A stretch of DNA of 64,000 bases, from NCBI GenBank assembly GCA_017552325.1, contig JAFZQE010000012.1:60000-123999 (forward strand), in the 5' to 3' direction. The notes beneath the pieces are model-generated. The model worked only from the letters and a program-made list of their open reading frames with translations. It had not been told where the DNA came from and did no database searches. This DNA is from Oscillospiraceae bacterium (lineage in GTDB: Bacteria; Bacillota; Clostridia; Oscillospirales; Oscillospiraceae). Both the position numbers and the translations under genes were made by a program. Positions 19,412-27,061 of the stretch are shown one piece after another (the first letter of the stretch is position 1; the number at the start of each line of letters is the position of its first letter).

Positions 19412-19777
19412 ATGACGATCGGAGAAGTGATCGGCCGCGTGGACACGCTTTCGCCGAATCAGTACAGCAACGAGATGAAAATCCGATGGCTGACGAACCT
19501 CGACGGCCGAATCTACGAGGAGATCATCAAAACGCACGCGAATCCGCTGCGGGACAGCTTCGAGACTTACGCGGGATCGTCTGCGGAGCTGATCGTGCCC
19601 GACCCTTATGCGGAGGACCTGTACGTGTTCTATCTGCAGGCCATGATCGCCGCACAGAACGCGGAGGATTCCAAATATGAACAGATGCGCGTGCTCTACA
19701 ATGAGGCGCTGACGGCCTTTCAAAGCTGGTACAACAGGAACCACGCGCCGCGCGGCCTCCCGCGCTTCCGCTTCTGA
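19412..19777 (+). CDS. Putative head-tail connector protein
   Basis: The 121-residue product has a GGGAGGG ribosome site. It is largely helical (MTIGEVIGRVDTLSPNQYSN, then IRWLTNLDGRIYEEI) and contains the segment VPDPYAEDLYVFYLQAMI; this pattern is common in clostridial prophages just after the capsid genes. By length, helical content and position it resembles small connector or adaptor proteins that extend the portal, similar in role to P22 gp4. The assignment is positional and tentative. It lies 11 bases before the predicted tail hub gene. Confidence 0.55.
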   Translation: MTIGEVIGRVDTLSPNQYSNEMKIRWLTNLDGRIYEEIIKTHANPLRDSFETYAGSSAELIVPDPYAEDLYVFYLQAMIAAQNAEDSKYEQMRVLYNEALTAFQSWYNRNHAPRGLPRFRF

Positions 19778-19788
19778 GGGGTGAGATC

Positions 19789-21537
19789 ATGAAGGGACTT
19801 CCGCGCATCGGCGTGAACGGAACGAGCCGGATCATGACAGATGTCTTCAACGGCTATCACAATGCTCTCAAGATCTCAGACGGGGAATGGCAGTACACCG
19901 AGAACCTGAGTACGCGGAATTATCCGATGCTCAGCCCGCGCGGCCTGCGCGGAACCGTGGGGCAACTCGTCGACCCCGGCGGCCTTCTTGAAAAGGATGC
20001 GCTGGCTTACGTCGACAACGGGACTCTGTACTACAACGACCTGGCGACAGGCCTTAACACGCTGAGCTCGGGCGAGAAGAAGATGGTCAGCATGGGCGCC
20101 GTCCTCTGCATCTGGCCGGATAAGAAATATTACAACACCGCCGACGGGACCTTCGGCAGCATGGAGGCCGACTTCAGCTCGACCGGCAACGTGGAATACC
20201 GCATGTGCCGCAGCGACGGCAGCGAATACAGCAGTGTCTCGACCGGATCGACCGCGCCGGCGCAGGGGAGCTGCGAGGTGTGGATCGACACGAGCGGCAG
20301 CTCTCCGGCGGCCATGGAGTGGAGCACGAGCGAGGGCGGCTGGACGCTGATCCCCGCGATGTTCACCAAGCTCAAATTCTCCTCGATGGGGCAGATCCCG
20401 CAGCAGTTCAAGGCCAACGACGGCGTGAGCATCAGCGGCGCCGACTTTGAAGACGCCAACGGCGAGAAGGTGATCTATTCCCTGGGCGGCAGCGAGGAAA
20501 ACAACGACTGGATCGTGGTCGTCGGCATGCTCGAATCGAACATGACGCAGACCACGGGAAGCGTGCGCATCCAGAGGAAGATCCCGCCGATGGATTTCGT
20601 CATCGAGTGTCAGAACCGCCTGTGGGGCTGCTTCTATGGCAACGACGGCACGCAGAACGTGAACGAGATCTACTGCAGCGCGCTTGGGGATTTTCGCAAC
20701 TGGCGACAGTATCAGGGCCTGAGCACGGACAGCTGGGCCGCCTCCGTCGGATCGGACGGCGTATGGACCGGCGCTGTGAATTATCTCGGCCATCCGGTAT
20801 TCTTCAAGGAAAACGTCATTCACCGTGTCACGATCAGCTCGGTCGGCGCGCATCAGATCGACGAGACGATCTGCCGCGGCGTGCAGAAGGGGAGCAGCAA
20901 GAGCCTGCAGGTGGTCAACGAGACGCTGTTTTACAAGAGCAGGTACGACGTGTGCGCCTGGCAGGGAGGATTCCCGGAATCGGCGAGCGAGGCGCTGGGG
21001 GACAAGAGATACTTCGAGGCTGTGGCCGGCGCCTTCGGCGGACGCTATTACGTGTCCATGAAAGACGAGAGCAACGCCTGGACGCTTTTCTGCTACGACA
21101 TAGCCCGGGGGATCTGGATGCGAGAGGACGCGCTGCATGCGTTCTGCTTCGCCAAGGTGGACGACGAGCTGTACTGCGTCGACGCCGACAGTAAGAAGCT
21201 GCTGGCACTCAACGGAACGACCGGCACGCTGGAAAGCGTCGTGTCCTGGGAGGCCGTGAGCGGGATCCAGTATTACGAATATCCCGACAAGAAGTATATC
21301 AGCCGGTTCAACATCCGGCTGAGCATGGACGAGGGCGCCAGCGTGACCGTCTATCTGCAGTATGACAGCGACGGCGTATGGATCCCGAGCGGGCTGGTGC
21401 AGCGAACAGGGACGGGCACGGTGACGATACCTTTCCGGCCGAGGCGCTGCGACCATATGCAGATCAAGCTGGAGGGACGCGGCAACGCCAGGATCTTCAG
21501 CATCGCCCGTATTCTGGAGGTGAGCTCCGATCGCTAA
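19789..21537 (+). CDS. Putative tail hub/head completion protein, beta-rich
   Basis: The 582-residue product is almost entirely short beta-strand-like segments with repeated small motifs (AYVDNGTLYYNDLATG, GHPVFFKENVIHRV, VNETLFYKSRYDVCAW, RFNIRLSMDEGASVTVYLQY). This pattern suits a beta-propeller-like hub such as P22 gp10, which would fit a short-tailed phage with a P22-like portal. There is no enzyme motif or membrane segment. It follows the connector gene by 11 bases. The propeller idea is inference and should be tested by structure prediction. Confidence 0.5.
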   Translation: MKGLPRIGVNGTSRIMTDVFNGYHNALKISDGEWQYTENLSTRNYPMLSPRGLRGTVGQLVDPGGLLEKDALAYVDNGTLYYNDLATGLNTLSSGEKKMVSMGAVLCIWPDKKYYNTADGTFGSMEADFSSTGNVEYRMCRSDGSEYSSVSTGSTAPAQGSCEVWIDTSGSSPAAMEWSTSEGGWTLIPAMFTKLKFSSMGQIPQQFKANDGVSISGADFEDANGEKVIYSLGGSEENNDWIVVVGMLESNMTQTTGSVRIQRKIPPMDFVIECQNRLWGCFYGNDGTQNVNEIYCSALGDFRNWRQYQGLSTDSWAASVGSDGVWTGAVNYLGHPVFFKENVIHRVTISSVGAHQIDETICRGVQKGSSKSLQVVNETLFYKSRYDVCAWQGGFPESASEALGDKRYFEAVAGAFGGRYYVSMKDESNAWTLFCYDIARGIWMREDALHAFCFAKVDDELYCVDADSKKLLALNGTTGTLESVVSWEAVSGIQYYEYPDKKYISRFNIRLSMDEGASVTVYLQYDSDGVWIPSGLVQRTGTGTVTIPFRPRRCDHMQIKLEGRGNARIFSIARILEVSSDR

Positions 21538-21607
21538 CGTTTTTGAGCAGCCGCCGATCCTGCGGGGCAGCCCGGAGGAGCAGACGAAGCAGATCCGTGA
21601 ATACCTT

Positions 21608-22309
21608 GTGCGGATGGTGCGGGACATCAGAACGGCGTCGTCGCCCGAGACGATCCAGCAAATTGTCAAACAGACCACGGCTGCCGGAGCAAAGGGCCAG
21701 ACGGAAGACGCGATCGCGGAAGCACGCCGCCGGGCGCGTGACCTGAAGGAGCTGATCATCAAGACGGCCGACGAGGTAACGCACTACGCGGACCGGATCG
21801 TGACGGAGCTGAACGAGGTCTATGTCGCAAAATCCGACTTCGGAGAATATACGCAGTCCGTCGAGACCACGATCGAGCAGACGGCGCAGGGCGTCGTCGA
21901 CAGCTACCACTATTCGGAGCTCATTGAGGCGCTGAGCGGTGAAGTCGGGGCGCTGGACACCTACCTGACAACCATCAACGGCCAGATCCGCCGCGGCATC
22001 GTCACCGATCCGGGAACGCAGCAGCAGGTCCTGGGGATCACGATCAGCGAAAACCTGCAGTTCACCGGAACCGAGTATGAAGAGGGAGGCGTGACCTATT
22101 ACGAGCTGACGCCCGGGCAGACCTTCGGCATGTACACGAGCACCGGCTGGCAGTTCTGGGTGAACGGCGTCAAGATCGGCTGGTTCGACAGCAGCGACAG
22201 CAAGCTGCATGTGTCGGGCGTCGTCGCGGAAGACAATATGCAGCTCGGCGGCGACTGGCTGATCACGCACACGGGCGGATTCGGGATCCGGTACATAGGA
22301 GGGAATTGA
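21608..22309 (+). CDS. Phage tail protein, function unknown; real start probably upstream
   Basis: From the GTG at 21608 the product has 233 residues: a helical N-terminal half with repeated charged heptads (about 1-100) and a beta-rich C-terminal half (YYELTPGQTFGMYTSTGWQF, HVSGVVAEDN) typical of tail or fibre shaft proteins. The same frame is open back to 21524, and GGAGGTGA at 21517-21524 stands 5 bases before an ATC at 21530, while the GTG has no good ribosome site. The peptide read from 21530 begins IANVFEQPPILRGSPEEQ and looks like a natural N-terminus. I list the conservative start. The end overlaps the endolysin region. Confidence 0.6.
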   Translation: MRMVRDIRTASSPETIQQIVKQTTAAGAKGQTEDAIAEARRRARDLKELIIKTADEVTHYADRIVTELNEVYVAKSDFGEYTQSVETTIEQTAQGVVDSYHYSELIEALSGEVGALDTYLTTINGQIRRGIVTDPGTQQQVLGITISENLQFTGTEYEEGGVTYYELTPGQTFGMYTSTGWQFWVNGVKIGWFDSSDSKLHVSGVVAEDNMQLGGDWLITHTGGFGIRYIGGN

Positions 22310-22311
22310 AA

Positions 22312-23028
22312 TTGACAAAAACACAGGAAGCGGTGAGCCTCGCCCTCAAGATGGCCGAGGACCCGGCCCACGGCTATGACCAGGCTGACCGGTGGGGCCC
22401 GGACTTCGATTGTTCCAGCTTCATCATAACGGTCTGGGAGCAGGCCGGCGTTCCGGTGAAAAGCGCCGGGGCCTCCTATACAGGCAACATGTACTCGGCA
22501 CTTATCAAGTGCGGCTTCATCGACGTAACAAATTTCGTGAACAGAGCGACAGGAGACGGCCTGCAGAAAGGCGACGTCCTGCTGAACAAAGCAAATCATA
22601 CCGAGATGTACATCGGCGACGGGAAAGTGGTCAAGGCAAGCATCAACGAGCACGGAACCGCCACAGGAGGCCGGACCGGGGATCAGACCGGGCGCGAGAT
22701 CTACGTCGGGAACTATTACAACTATCCCTGGGACTGCGTGCTGCGGTTTATGGGCGAGGACTCGCCTGATCCTCCGGAAGAGGAAAAACCGGAGGTCAAA
22801 AGCAGCTACGATCTGCCGATGCTCCGAAAGGGAGACAAAGGCGAGACAGTGAAAGCTCTGAAAGCGCTGCTGATCCTGCACGGCTTCAGGGGGAATTTCA
22901 AGGCGTCGAATTCTTATTTCGGCGTGAGCGTCGAAAAAGCTCTGATCCGATTCCAAAAGGATCACGGTCTCGAGCAGGACGGAATCTGCGGCCCCATCAC
23001 CTGGGGCGCGCTGTTGGGGGTGAAGTGA
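22312..23028 (+). CDS. Endolysin: NlpC/P60-type peptidase with peptidoglycan-binding domain
   Basis: This enzyme probably cuts the peptide part of host peptidoglycan to release phage. Residues about 1-145 form an NlpC/P60-like domain with the catalytic Cys in FDCSSFI and a candidate His in NHTEMYIGDGK. After a Pro/Glu linker, the C-terminal 75 residues form a PG_binding_1 domain (LRKGDKGETVKALKALL, FQKDHGLEQDGICGPITW). The TTG at 22312 lies 8 bases from AGGAGGG and is preferred to the TTG at 22306, which would be only 2 bases away; the product is then 238 residues. There is no signal peptide, so export depends on the holin at 25760. Confidence 0.85.
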   Translation: MTKTQEAVSLALKMAEDPAHGYDQADRWGPDFDCSSFIITVWEQAGVPVKSAGASYTGNMYSALIKCGFIDVTNFVNRATGDGLQKGDVLLNKANHTEMYIGDGKVVKASINEHGTATGGRTGDQTGREIYVGNYYNYPWDCVLRFMGEDSPDPPEEEKPEVKSSYDLPMLRKGDKGETVKALKALLILHGFRGNFKASNSYFGVSVEKALIRFQKDHGLEQDGICGPITWGALLGVK

Positions 23029-23029
23029 G

Positions 23030-23341
23030 ATGTTCCAGAAGATGAAAAACTATCTCGTGATCAACGTCAACGGAGTGGACATGACCGGGATGACAGACAT
23101 CCAGTTCACTATCAAACAGCCGACGAAGGGCCTTGAGTTCACGTATTCCGGGGATGCGATCGACACGAGCGAGCAGGGAAAGGTGATCGTGACCATCCCG
23201 AAGAGCGACGCCGCCCAGCTCGCGGCGGCGGAGGCCCGCGGGCAGCTGATGTTTACGTGGCCGACGGGCATCCCGGACGCTACGAAGACATTTACCGTGC
23301 CTATCGAGGAATTGCTGAAAGGAGAAGGCTATGGCGAGTGA
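23030..23341 (+). CDS. Small phage tail-region protein, function unknown
   Basis: The 103-residue product is a compact beta-rich domain (NYLVINVNGVDMTGMTDIQF, KGLEFTYSGDAIDT, GKVIVTIPKSDAAQL). It starts 2 bases after the endolysin stop and overlaps the collagen-like fibre gene by 11 bases, so it is probably co-translated with the fibres. I recognise the arrangement from clostridial prophages but no assigned function. A baseplate or fibre-attachment role is possible and unproven. Confidence 0.6.
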   Translation: MFQKMKNYLVINVNGVDMTGMTDIQFTIKQPTKGLEFTYSGDAIDTSEQGKVIVTIPKSDAAQLAAAEARGQLMFTWPTGIPDATKTFTVPIEELLKGEGYGE

Positions 23342-24284
23342 AGCACAGTATGGAAGCCAGGAGCTCATCGCCGACGTCGTACATTTCGCTTTTTTGAAAG
23401 GCGACAAGGGCGACAAGGGCGATCAGGGAGAAAAGGGCGATGCGTTCACTTATTCGGACTTCACCGAGGAACAGCTCGCGGCTCTTCAGGGCCCGCAGGG
23501 AATCCAAGGCCCGAAAGGAGACACTGGCGCCCAGGGGCCGCAGGGCCCGCAGGGGGAGACAGGCCCGCAGGGGAGCCAGGGACCGAAAGGGGAGACCGGC
23601 GCGACCGGTGCCCAGGGCGCGACCGGTGCGGCCGGAGCAGACGGTTCTCTGTCCTGGACGAGCGCGAACGCACCAACGACATCTGGCGACGACACGTATT
23701 TCGCGGCGTCCGGCCTGTCGGGGAACACAGGGAAAACGCCGAAGGCCGGAGACCTTGTCTACTACAGCTATTACTACTACCCGGTGACGAGCGTTTCCGA
23801 GGGAAATGTTTACGTCGACGACGCAGTGAGCATTCGGGGAGCGACGGGCGCAAATGGCGCCGACGGAGCCGATGGAGCAGACGGCAAAGACGGGAATGTG
23901 TGGTGGACTGCTTCCTCCGGCCCCACGACGCCGAATTACACGTTCTCCATCTCCGACCTTGTCGGGCCGTCCGGCGCGAGCCCAGCAGTCGGCGATCTCG
24001 TGCTCTATTCCTACTATCGATACACGATCACAAGCGTTGATACCTCGACCGTGCTGACTGGAAACAGACAGAGCCTGCGGGGCGCGACAGGCGAGGCCGG
24101 ACAGAATGGCACCAACGGCACGGACGGAGCCGACGGAGCCGACGGAGCGACCTTTACGCCATCGGTCTCTTCTGCCGGCGTCCTGTCCTGGACGAACGAC
24201 GGGAACAAGCAGAACCCCCAGAGCGTGGACCTGGTGGCGGCAACGTTGGCCGCGCTGCCGACCTGGGAAGGAGGCTCGTACTGA
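23331..24284 (+). CDS. Collagen-like tail fibre protein
   Basis: The 317-residue product has Gly-X-Y triplet runs at about 22-37 ([14 protein letters not shown]) and 50-103 ([13 protein letters not shown] and following), and again near 165-185 and 245-280. Between them are two similar globular segments ([12 protein letters not shown]... and [12 protein letters not shown]...) that each end before GDLVYYSYY or GDLVLYSYY. Collagen-like triplets form trimeric stalks in many phage fibres. The stop codon overlaps the start of the next gene, so this is likely the stalk and the next gene the tip. The function is well supported by composition; the receptor is unknown. Confidence 0.85.
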   Translation: MASEAQYGSQELIADVVHFAFLKGDKGDKGDQGEKGDAFTYSDFTEEQLAALQGPQGIQGPKGDTGAQGPQGPQGETGPQGSQGPKGETGATGAQGATGAAGADGSLSWTSANAPTTSGDDTYFAASGLSGNTGKTPKAGDLVYYSYYYYPVTSVSEGNVYVDDAVSIRGATGANGADGADGADGKDGNVWWTASSGPTTPNYTFSISDLVGPSGASPAVGDLVLYSYYRYTITSVDTSTVLTGNRQSLRGATGEAGQNGTNGTDGADGADGATFTPSVSSAGVLSWTNDGNKQNPQSVDLVAATLAALPTWEGGSY

Positions 24285-25138
24285 TGGCGCTCGATAAAGC
24301 GGTAGATAGCTCTCAGCTCGACGCTTGCTGCGCAGCCGAAGCGAACGCGATCCGCGCCAAGACAGGCGGCTCGTCACAGATCGCCTACGACTGGGCGAAC
24401 AGCAAGGGGTTTGCTGACGCGATCGCTGCAATTCCGGGCGGGGGAACAGATTATCTCCAGTATGCGAGGAGATTGGACGGTTTTTTCTTCATCTCCTATA
24501 GCACGACATACACGTTCCCGTTTGATACGATTACGATAAACGCGCCGCTTGTTTCGCAGCTTGCTGGCTTTTTTTCAACCGGGCCGTTTAGCTCCGCGTC
24601 ATGCAAAAATCGCGGCGTGAAGAAGATTGTACTAAACATCGGGAGTATTGGCGGCGGCAGCGGGAATCAAAACATATGTGCTGGCGCGAAGGATTTGGAA
24701 GAAATTGATTTTACTTTCGTTGGAAGCGACGTCCTCGACCAACCGAGAGCAAATTTCACTTATCTTCAATCGCTCAAAAAAATAACGGGGCTAAAATTTC
24801 GGATCAACGGGGTGGCTTGGCCCGCGAATTCGTCCAACAATCCGCTGTATTTTACTACTGGCAGCGTTCTTGAAGAGGTTCGTTTTGAGCAAGGAACTGG
24901 TTCTGTTTCGATATATCTTGGTTATCACGGTCATTTGAGCGACGCGAGTCTTGTTAGTCTTGGCAACGGTCTTGACGGAACTGTTACAGACAAGTCTGTC
25001 ACGCTCCACGCGGATTGTAAAGCGCGGCTTTCGACCATCATGGGAACTGTCACAGACGGCGTGTTTACATTGGACGCGCAAGGAACGGTCAATCTCAACG
25101 ACTTCATCACAACGACAAAGGGGTGGACGGTGGCATGA
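24284..25138 (+). CDS. Putative receptor-binding tail fibre tip
   Basis: The 284-residue product starts where the collagen-like fibre stops. Its N-terminal 50 residues are Ala-rich and helical; the rest alternates short strands in a pattern like BspA-type leucine-rich surface repeats (KNRGVKKIVLNIGSI, AKDLEEIDFTFVGSDV, LQSLKKITGLKFRI, SVLEEVRFEQGTGSVS). From about 24480 to 25000 the DNA is clearly AT-richer and less codon-biased than its neighbours, as expected for a recently exchanged receptor-binding module. No enzymatic motif is seen. The assignment combines position, fold impression and composition. Confidence 0.6.
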   Translation: MALDKAVDSSQLDACCAAEANAIRAKTGGSSQIAYDWANSKGFADAIAAIPGGGTDYLQYARRLDGFFFISYSTTYTFPFDTITINAPLVSQLAGFFSTGPFSSASCKNRGVKKIVLNIGSIGGGSGNQNICAGAKDLEEIDFTFVGSDVLDQPRANFTYLQSLKKITGLKFRINGVAWPANSSNNPLYFTTGSVLEEVRFEQGTGSVSIYLGYHGHLSDASLVSLGNGLDGTVTDKSVTLHADCKARLSTIMGTVTDGVFTLDAQGTVNLNDFITTTKGWTVA

Positions 25139-25341
25139 TCAATCTGCATGACAACTACTGGATTCCCGGCGAGGGCTTCAAGTACATCACGAACGGCGAA
25201 GTCTTTTCTGATGGCATCTATCTTGGCAAGAATGACAGCATCGACAACTGGCACGACACCAACGACGAGCCTCCTGCGCCGGAAGAGGAAATCCCGGACG
25301 AAGAAGCCCTGTCCATCCTTCTTGGAGGTGACGGCGAATGA
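25135..25341 (+). CDS. Small phage protein, possibly fibre-associated
   Basis: The 68-residue product starts at an ATGA junction with the preceding fibre gene and ends at another overlap with the next gene, so three genes are chained by overlapping starts and stops. It begins MINLHDNYWIPGEGFKYITN and ends in a Pro/Glu-rich tail (EPPAPEEEIPDEE). The aromatic N-terminal part recalls short fibre-bound modules. It is not recognised beyond this. Confidence 0.6.
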   Translation: MINLHDNYWIPGEGFKYITNGEVFSDGIYLGKNDSIDNWHDTNDEPPAPEEEIPDEEALSILLGGDGE

Positions 25342-25742
25342 CACGCGAAAAAGCCCTCGCGCTCCGTGCGCTGATCGAAAAGGCCGCCGTCAGCCTCGCG
25401 GACGGGGACGCGCTGGGCGGGGTCGAGCTGTTCCCGGCGTGGAAGAACGAAACCGCCTACGTGCTGGGCGACCGCATCCGCTACGAAGCGAAGCTATACA
25501 AGTGCGCGCAGGCGCATACTTCGCAGCCCGATTGGACTCCTCCCGACACTCCCGCGCTGTGGACGGAGGTAGCCGAACCGGGCACGATCCCCGTCTGGCG
25601 GCAACCCACAGGATCGCAGGACGCGTACAACAAGGGCGACCGCGTGTGGTATCCCGCGAAAGACACAACGGTCTACGAGAGTTTGATGGACAACAACGTT
25701 TACAGCCCGGAGGCGTATCCCGCCGGATGGAGACAAATCTGA
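25338..25742 (+). CDS. Phage protein with chitin-type carbohydrate-binding module (CBM5/12-like)
   Basis: The 134-residue product has a helical N-terminal part (about 1-28) and a module at about 34-75 with the CBM5/12 pattern: W-x-x-x-x-A-Y-x-x-G-D-x-I, LYKCAQAHTSQPDWTPPDTP and LWTEV. A second half-module follows (about 93-134: DAYNKGDRVWYPA, AYPAGWRQI). Such modules bind chitin-like or GlcNAc-containing polymers and occur at the end of phage fibre operons. It may help the virion bind cell-wall or host-glycan sugars; the ligand is unknown. Confidence 0.75.
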   Translation: MTREKALALRALIEKAAVSLADGDALGGVELFPAWKNETAYVLGDRIRYEAKLYKCAQAHTSQPDWTPPDTPALWTEVAEPGTIPVWRQPTGSQDAYNKGDRVWYPAKDTTVYESLMDNNVYSPEAYPAGWRQI

Positions 25743-25759
25743 TTTGGAGGAAAAAAGAA

Positions 25760-26257
25760 ATGAATGTTCCTGACAAAGCAACAGAAATCAAGGCCGCGAT
25801 CACGATGGTGATCACGTTTTTCACGGCCCTGTGGGGCTGGCTCGGCTGGGCGATCCTGGCCTTCATTGTATGCCTGGCTCTCGACTATATCACCGGATCC
25901 TCGGCAGCCAGAGCACACGGCGAATGGTCAAGCGAGATCGCCAGAGAGGGGCTGTGGCACAAGCTCGGCGAGATCGTCGCGCTGCTCGTCGCCGCGCTCT
26001 GTGATATTGCGATCCAGGTCGTCCTGCAGAGCACAGCTGCATCGCTGCTCGGCGAAATTGATTATAGCGGATATCTGACGATGATCGTTGCCATTTGGTA
26101 CATCTTCACGGAACTGGGATCGATCATCGAAAACGCCGGGAAGCTCGGAGCGCCGATCCCGAAATGGCTGGCAAAAGGAATTGCAAAGCTGAAAGGCAAG
26201 GTCGACGAGGCCGTCCCGGATGCAGTGAAAGACAGCTCACCGGAGGACGGAGCTTGA
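25760..26257 (+). CDS. Phage holin
   Basis: The 165-residue membrane protein starts at an ATG 9 bases after GGAGG. It has a hydrophobic segment at about 10-40 (ALWGWLGWAILAFIVCLALD), the YITGS turn common to clostridial toxin-secretion/phage-lysis holins of the TcdE/Cph1 type, two further hydrophobic stretches (EIVALLVAALCDIAIQVVL and YLTMIVAIWYIFTELGSI), and a charged C-terminal tail. It would open the membrane for the endolysin at 22312. It is the last prophage gene, followed by a terminator and the host junction. A larger frame upstream of the ATG is out-of-frame read-through of fibre genes. Confidence 0.85.
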   Translation: MNVPDKATEIKAAITMVITFFTALWGWLGWAILAFIVCLALDYITGSSAARAHGEWSSEIAREGLWHKLGEIVALLVAALCDIAIQVVLQSTAASLLGEIDYSGYLTMIVAIWYIFTELGSIIENAGKLGAPIPKWLAKGIAKLKGKVDEAVPDAVKDSSPEDGA

Positions 26258-26284
26258 CAGAGACGGGAAAACCGCATAAAATAA

Positions 26285-26323
26285 GCAAAAACCGATGGTG
26301 TGCAAAACATCATCGGTTTTTGC
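26285..26323. terminator. Long bidirectional terminator at the prophage right end
   Basis: The arms GCAAAAACCGATGGTGT and ACATCATCGGTTTTTGC pair over about 17 bp with one G-T pair; each arm ends in an A/T run, so it can work in both directions. It stops late phage transcription only a few bases before host cotJC sequence begins. Confidence 0.85.
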
Positions 26324-26341
26324 CATTTGGAGGCCCGGACG
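26320..26341. other. Probable prophage attachment site/host junction (att) within cotJC
   Basis: Phage sequence gives way to cotJC coding sequence here: GGPDGELGAS, a conserved segment of the CotJC/manganese catalase family, begins at 26329 in an open frame. CotJC proteins normally have about 30 residues before this point, and these are absent. The exact crossover core cannot be set without the other end of the prophage. Confidence 0.6.
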
Positions 26342-26835
26342 GCGAGCTCGGGGCCTCGATGCGCTATCTGAGCCAGCGCTTCGCGATGCCTTATCCCGAG
26401 CTGAAGGGGCTGCTGACCGATATCGGGACGGAGGAGCTCGGCCATCTGGAGATGGTCGGCACGATCGTCCATCAGCTGACCCGGAGCATGAAGCCGGAAG
26501 AGATCAAAAAGGCGGGCTTCGACGCCTATTTCGTCGACCACACCGCTGGCGTCTACCCGACGGCGGCCTCCGGCTTCCCCTGGAACGCCGCTTCCATCGG
26601 CGTCAAGGGCGACGTCATCACCGACCTGACGGAGGACATGGGCGCCGAGCAGAAGGCGCGCACGACCTACGACAACATCCTGCGCCTGTGCGACGACCCG
26701 GACGTCAGCAATGTCATCCGCTTCCTGCGGGAGAGGGAAGTGGTGCACTTCCAGCGCTTCGGCGAGGGCCTGCGCCTGGCGATGGAGAAGATGGACGGCA
26801 GGAACTTTTACGCCGTCAACCCGGCCTTCGACTGA
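26326..26835 (+). pseudogene. cotJC: cotJC 3' fragment (spore coat manganese catalase family), interrupted by prophage
   Basis: About 169 residues match the CotJC/manganese catalase family: GGPDGELGASMRYLSQRF, LLTDIGTEELGHLEMVGTIV, YFVDHTAGVYPTAASGFPWN, AEQKARTTYDNILRLCDDPD and REREVVHFQRFGE. Glu and His residues expected to bind the di-manganese centre (Glu of GELGA, EELGH, AEQKA, EREVVH) are all present. The first ~30 residues, start codon and promoter are missing, replaced by the prophage end; the first internal ATG is at 26359. The remaining frame is intact and host-like in composition, so insertion is recent or the gene is restored by excision. The 5' part, and cotJA/cotJB if present, should lie left of the prophage. 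Confidence 0.82.
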
Positions 26836-26842
26836 AAACGCA

Positions 26843-26978
26843 GACCGCGGAGATCATTCTCCGCGGTCAAGCAGTCGGCAAACTGTCGACTGCTTGACCG
26901 GCAAAAACGGAAACTTCCGAAAAAGTTTCCGTTTTTGCAGAGATTGGACGTGAAGGGGGACTCCCCGTCCCCCTTCAC
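26843..26978. repeat. Array of four adjacent hairpins downstream of cotJC
   Basis: Perfect or near-perfect inverted repeats follow each other: GACCGCGGAGA with a TCAT loop (26843-26868); CGGTCAAGCAGTCG/CGACTGCTTGACCG (26864-26900), which shares bases with the first and so excludes it; GCAAAAACGGAAACTT and its complement (26901-26938); and GTGAAGGGGGA/TCCCCCTTCAC (26950-26978). None is followed by a good T run. The first is almost identical to the terminator at 27029. No coding sequence is apparent between 26836 and 27028. Confidence 0.85.
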
Positions 26979-27028
26979 AGATCCCCCTTGCTTGTCGGCG
27001 CATTGCAGCTAAGGATTGTCTACAGTCT

Positions 27029-27061
27029 GACCGCGGAGATCACTCTCCGCGGTCTTTTTTT
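27029..27061 (+). terminator. Terminator; second copy of the first hairpin
   Basis: Eleven-bp stem GACCGCGGAGA/TCTCCGCGGTC with a TCAC loop and seven T. It is a + strand terminator for cotJC transcripts, although 190 bases from the cotJC stop. The stop codon of the - strand gene (27040) lies inside it. Confidence 0.85.

Larger units (their letters stand above)
1..26325 (+). mobile_element. Prophage, late (morphogenesis and lysis) half; left end outside window
   Basis: A continuous run of about 19 co-oriented genes encodes packaging, head, tail, fibre and lysis functions: terminase, portal, protease, scaffold, N4-gp56-type capsid, connectors, fibres, endolysin and holin. The right boundary is placed where a strong bidirectional terminator (26285-26323) is followed directly by host cotJC coding sequence. 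No integrase, repressor, replication or small terminase gene is present, so at least half of the element lies left of the window. The lack of a tape measure, tail tube or sheath, with a P22-like portal and a giant internal-type protein, suggests a podovirus-like particle. That morphology is inference. Confidence 0.93.

Noticed and set aside
17900-19744. 614-residue - strand open frame opposite the capsid region
   Set aside because: Antisense shadow of capsid and connector genes that carry clear ribosome sites and family motifs.
23331-25138. Diversity-generating retroelement acting on the fibre tip
   Set aside because: No reverse transcriptase and no template/variable repeat pair were seen in the window, although the left part of the prophage is missing.
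26843-27054. The two copies of the GACCGCGGAGA hairpin as prophage attachment sites
   Set aside because: They lie only 186 bases apart on the host side of the junction and are self-complementary; the phage must span more than 26 kb.
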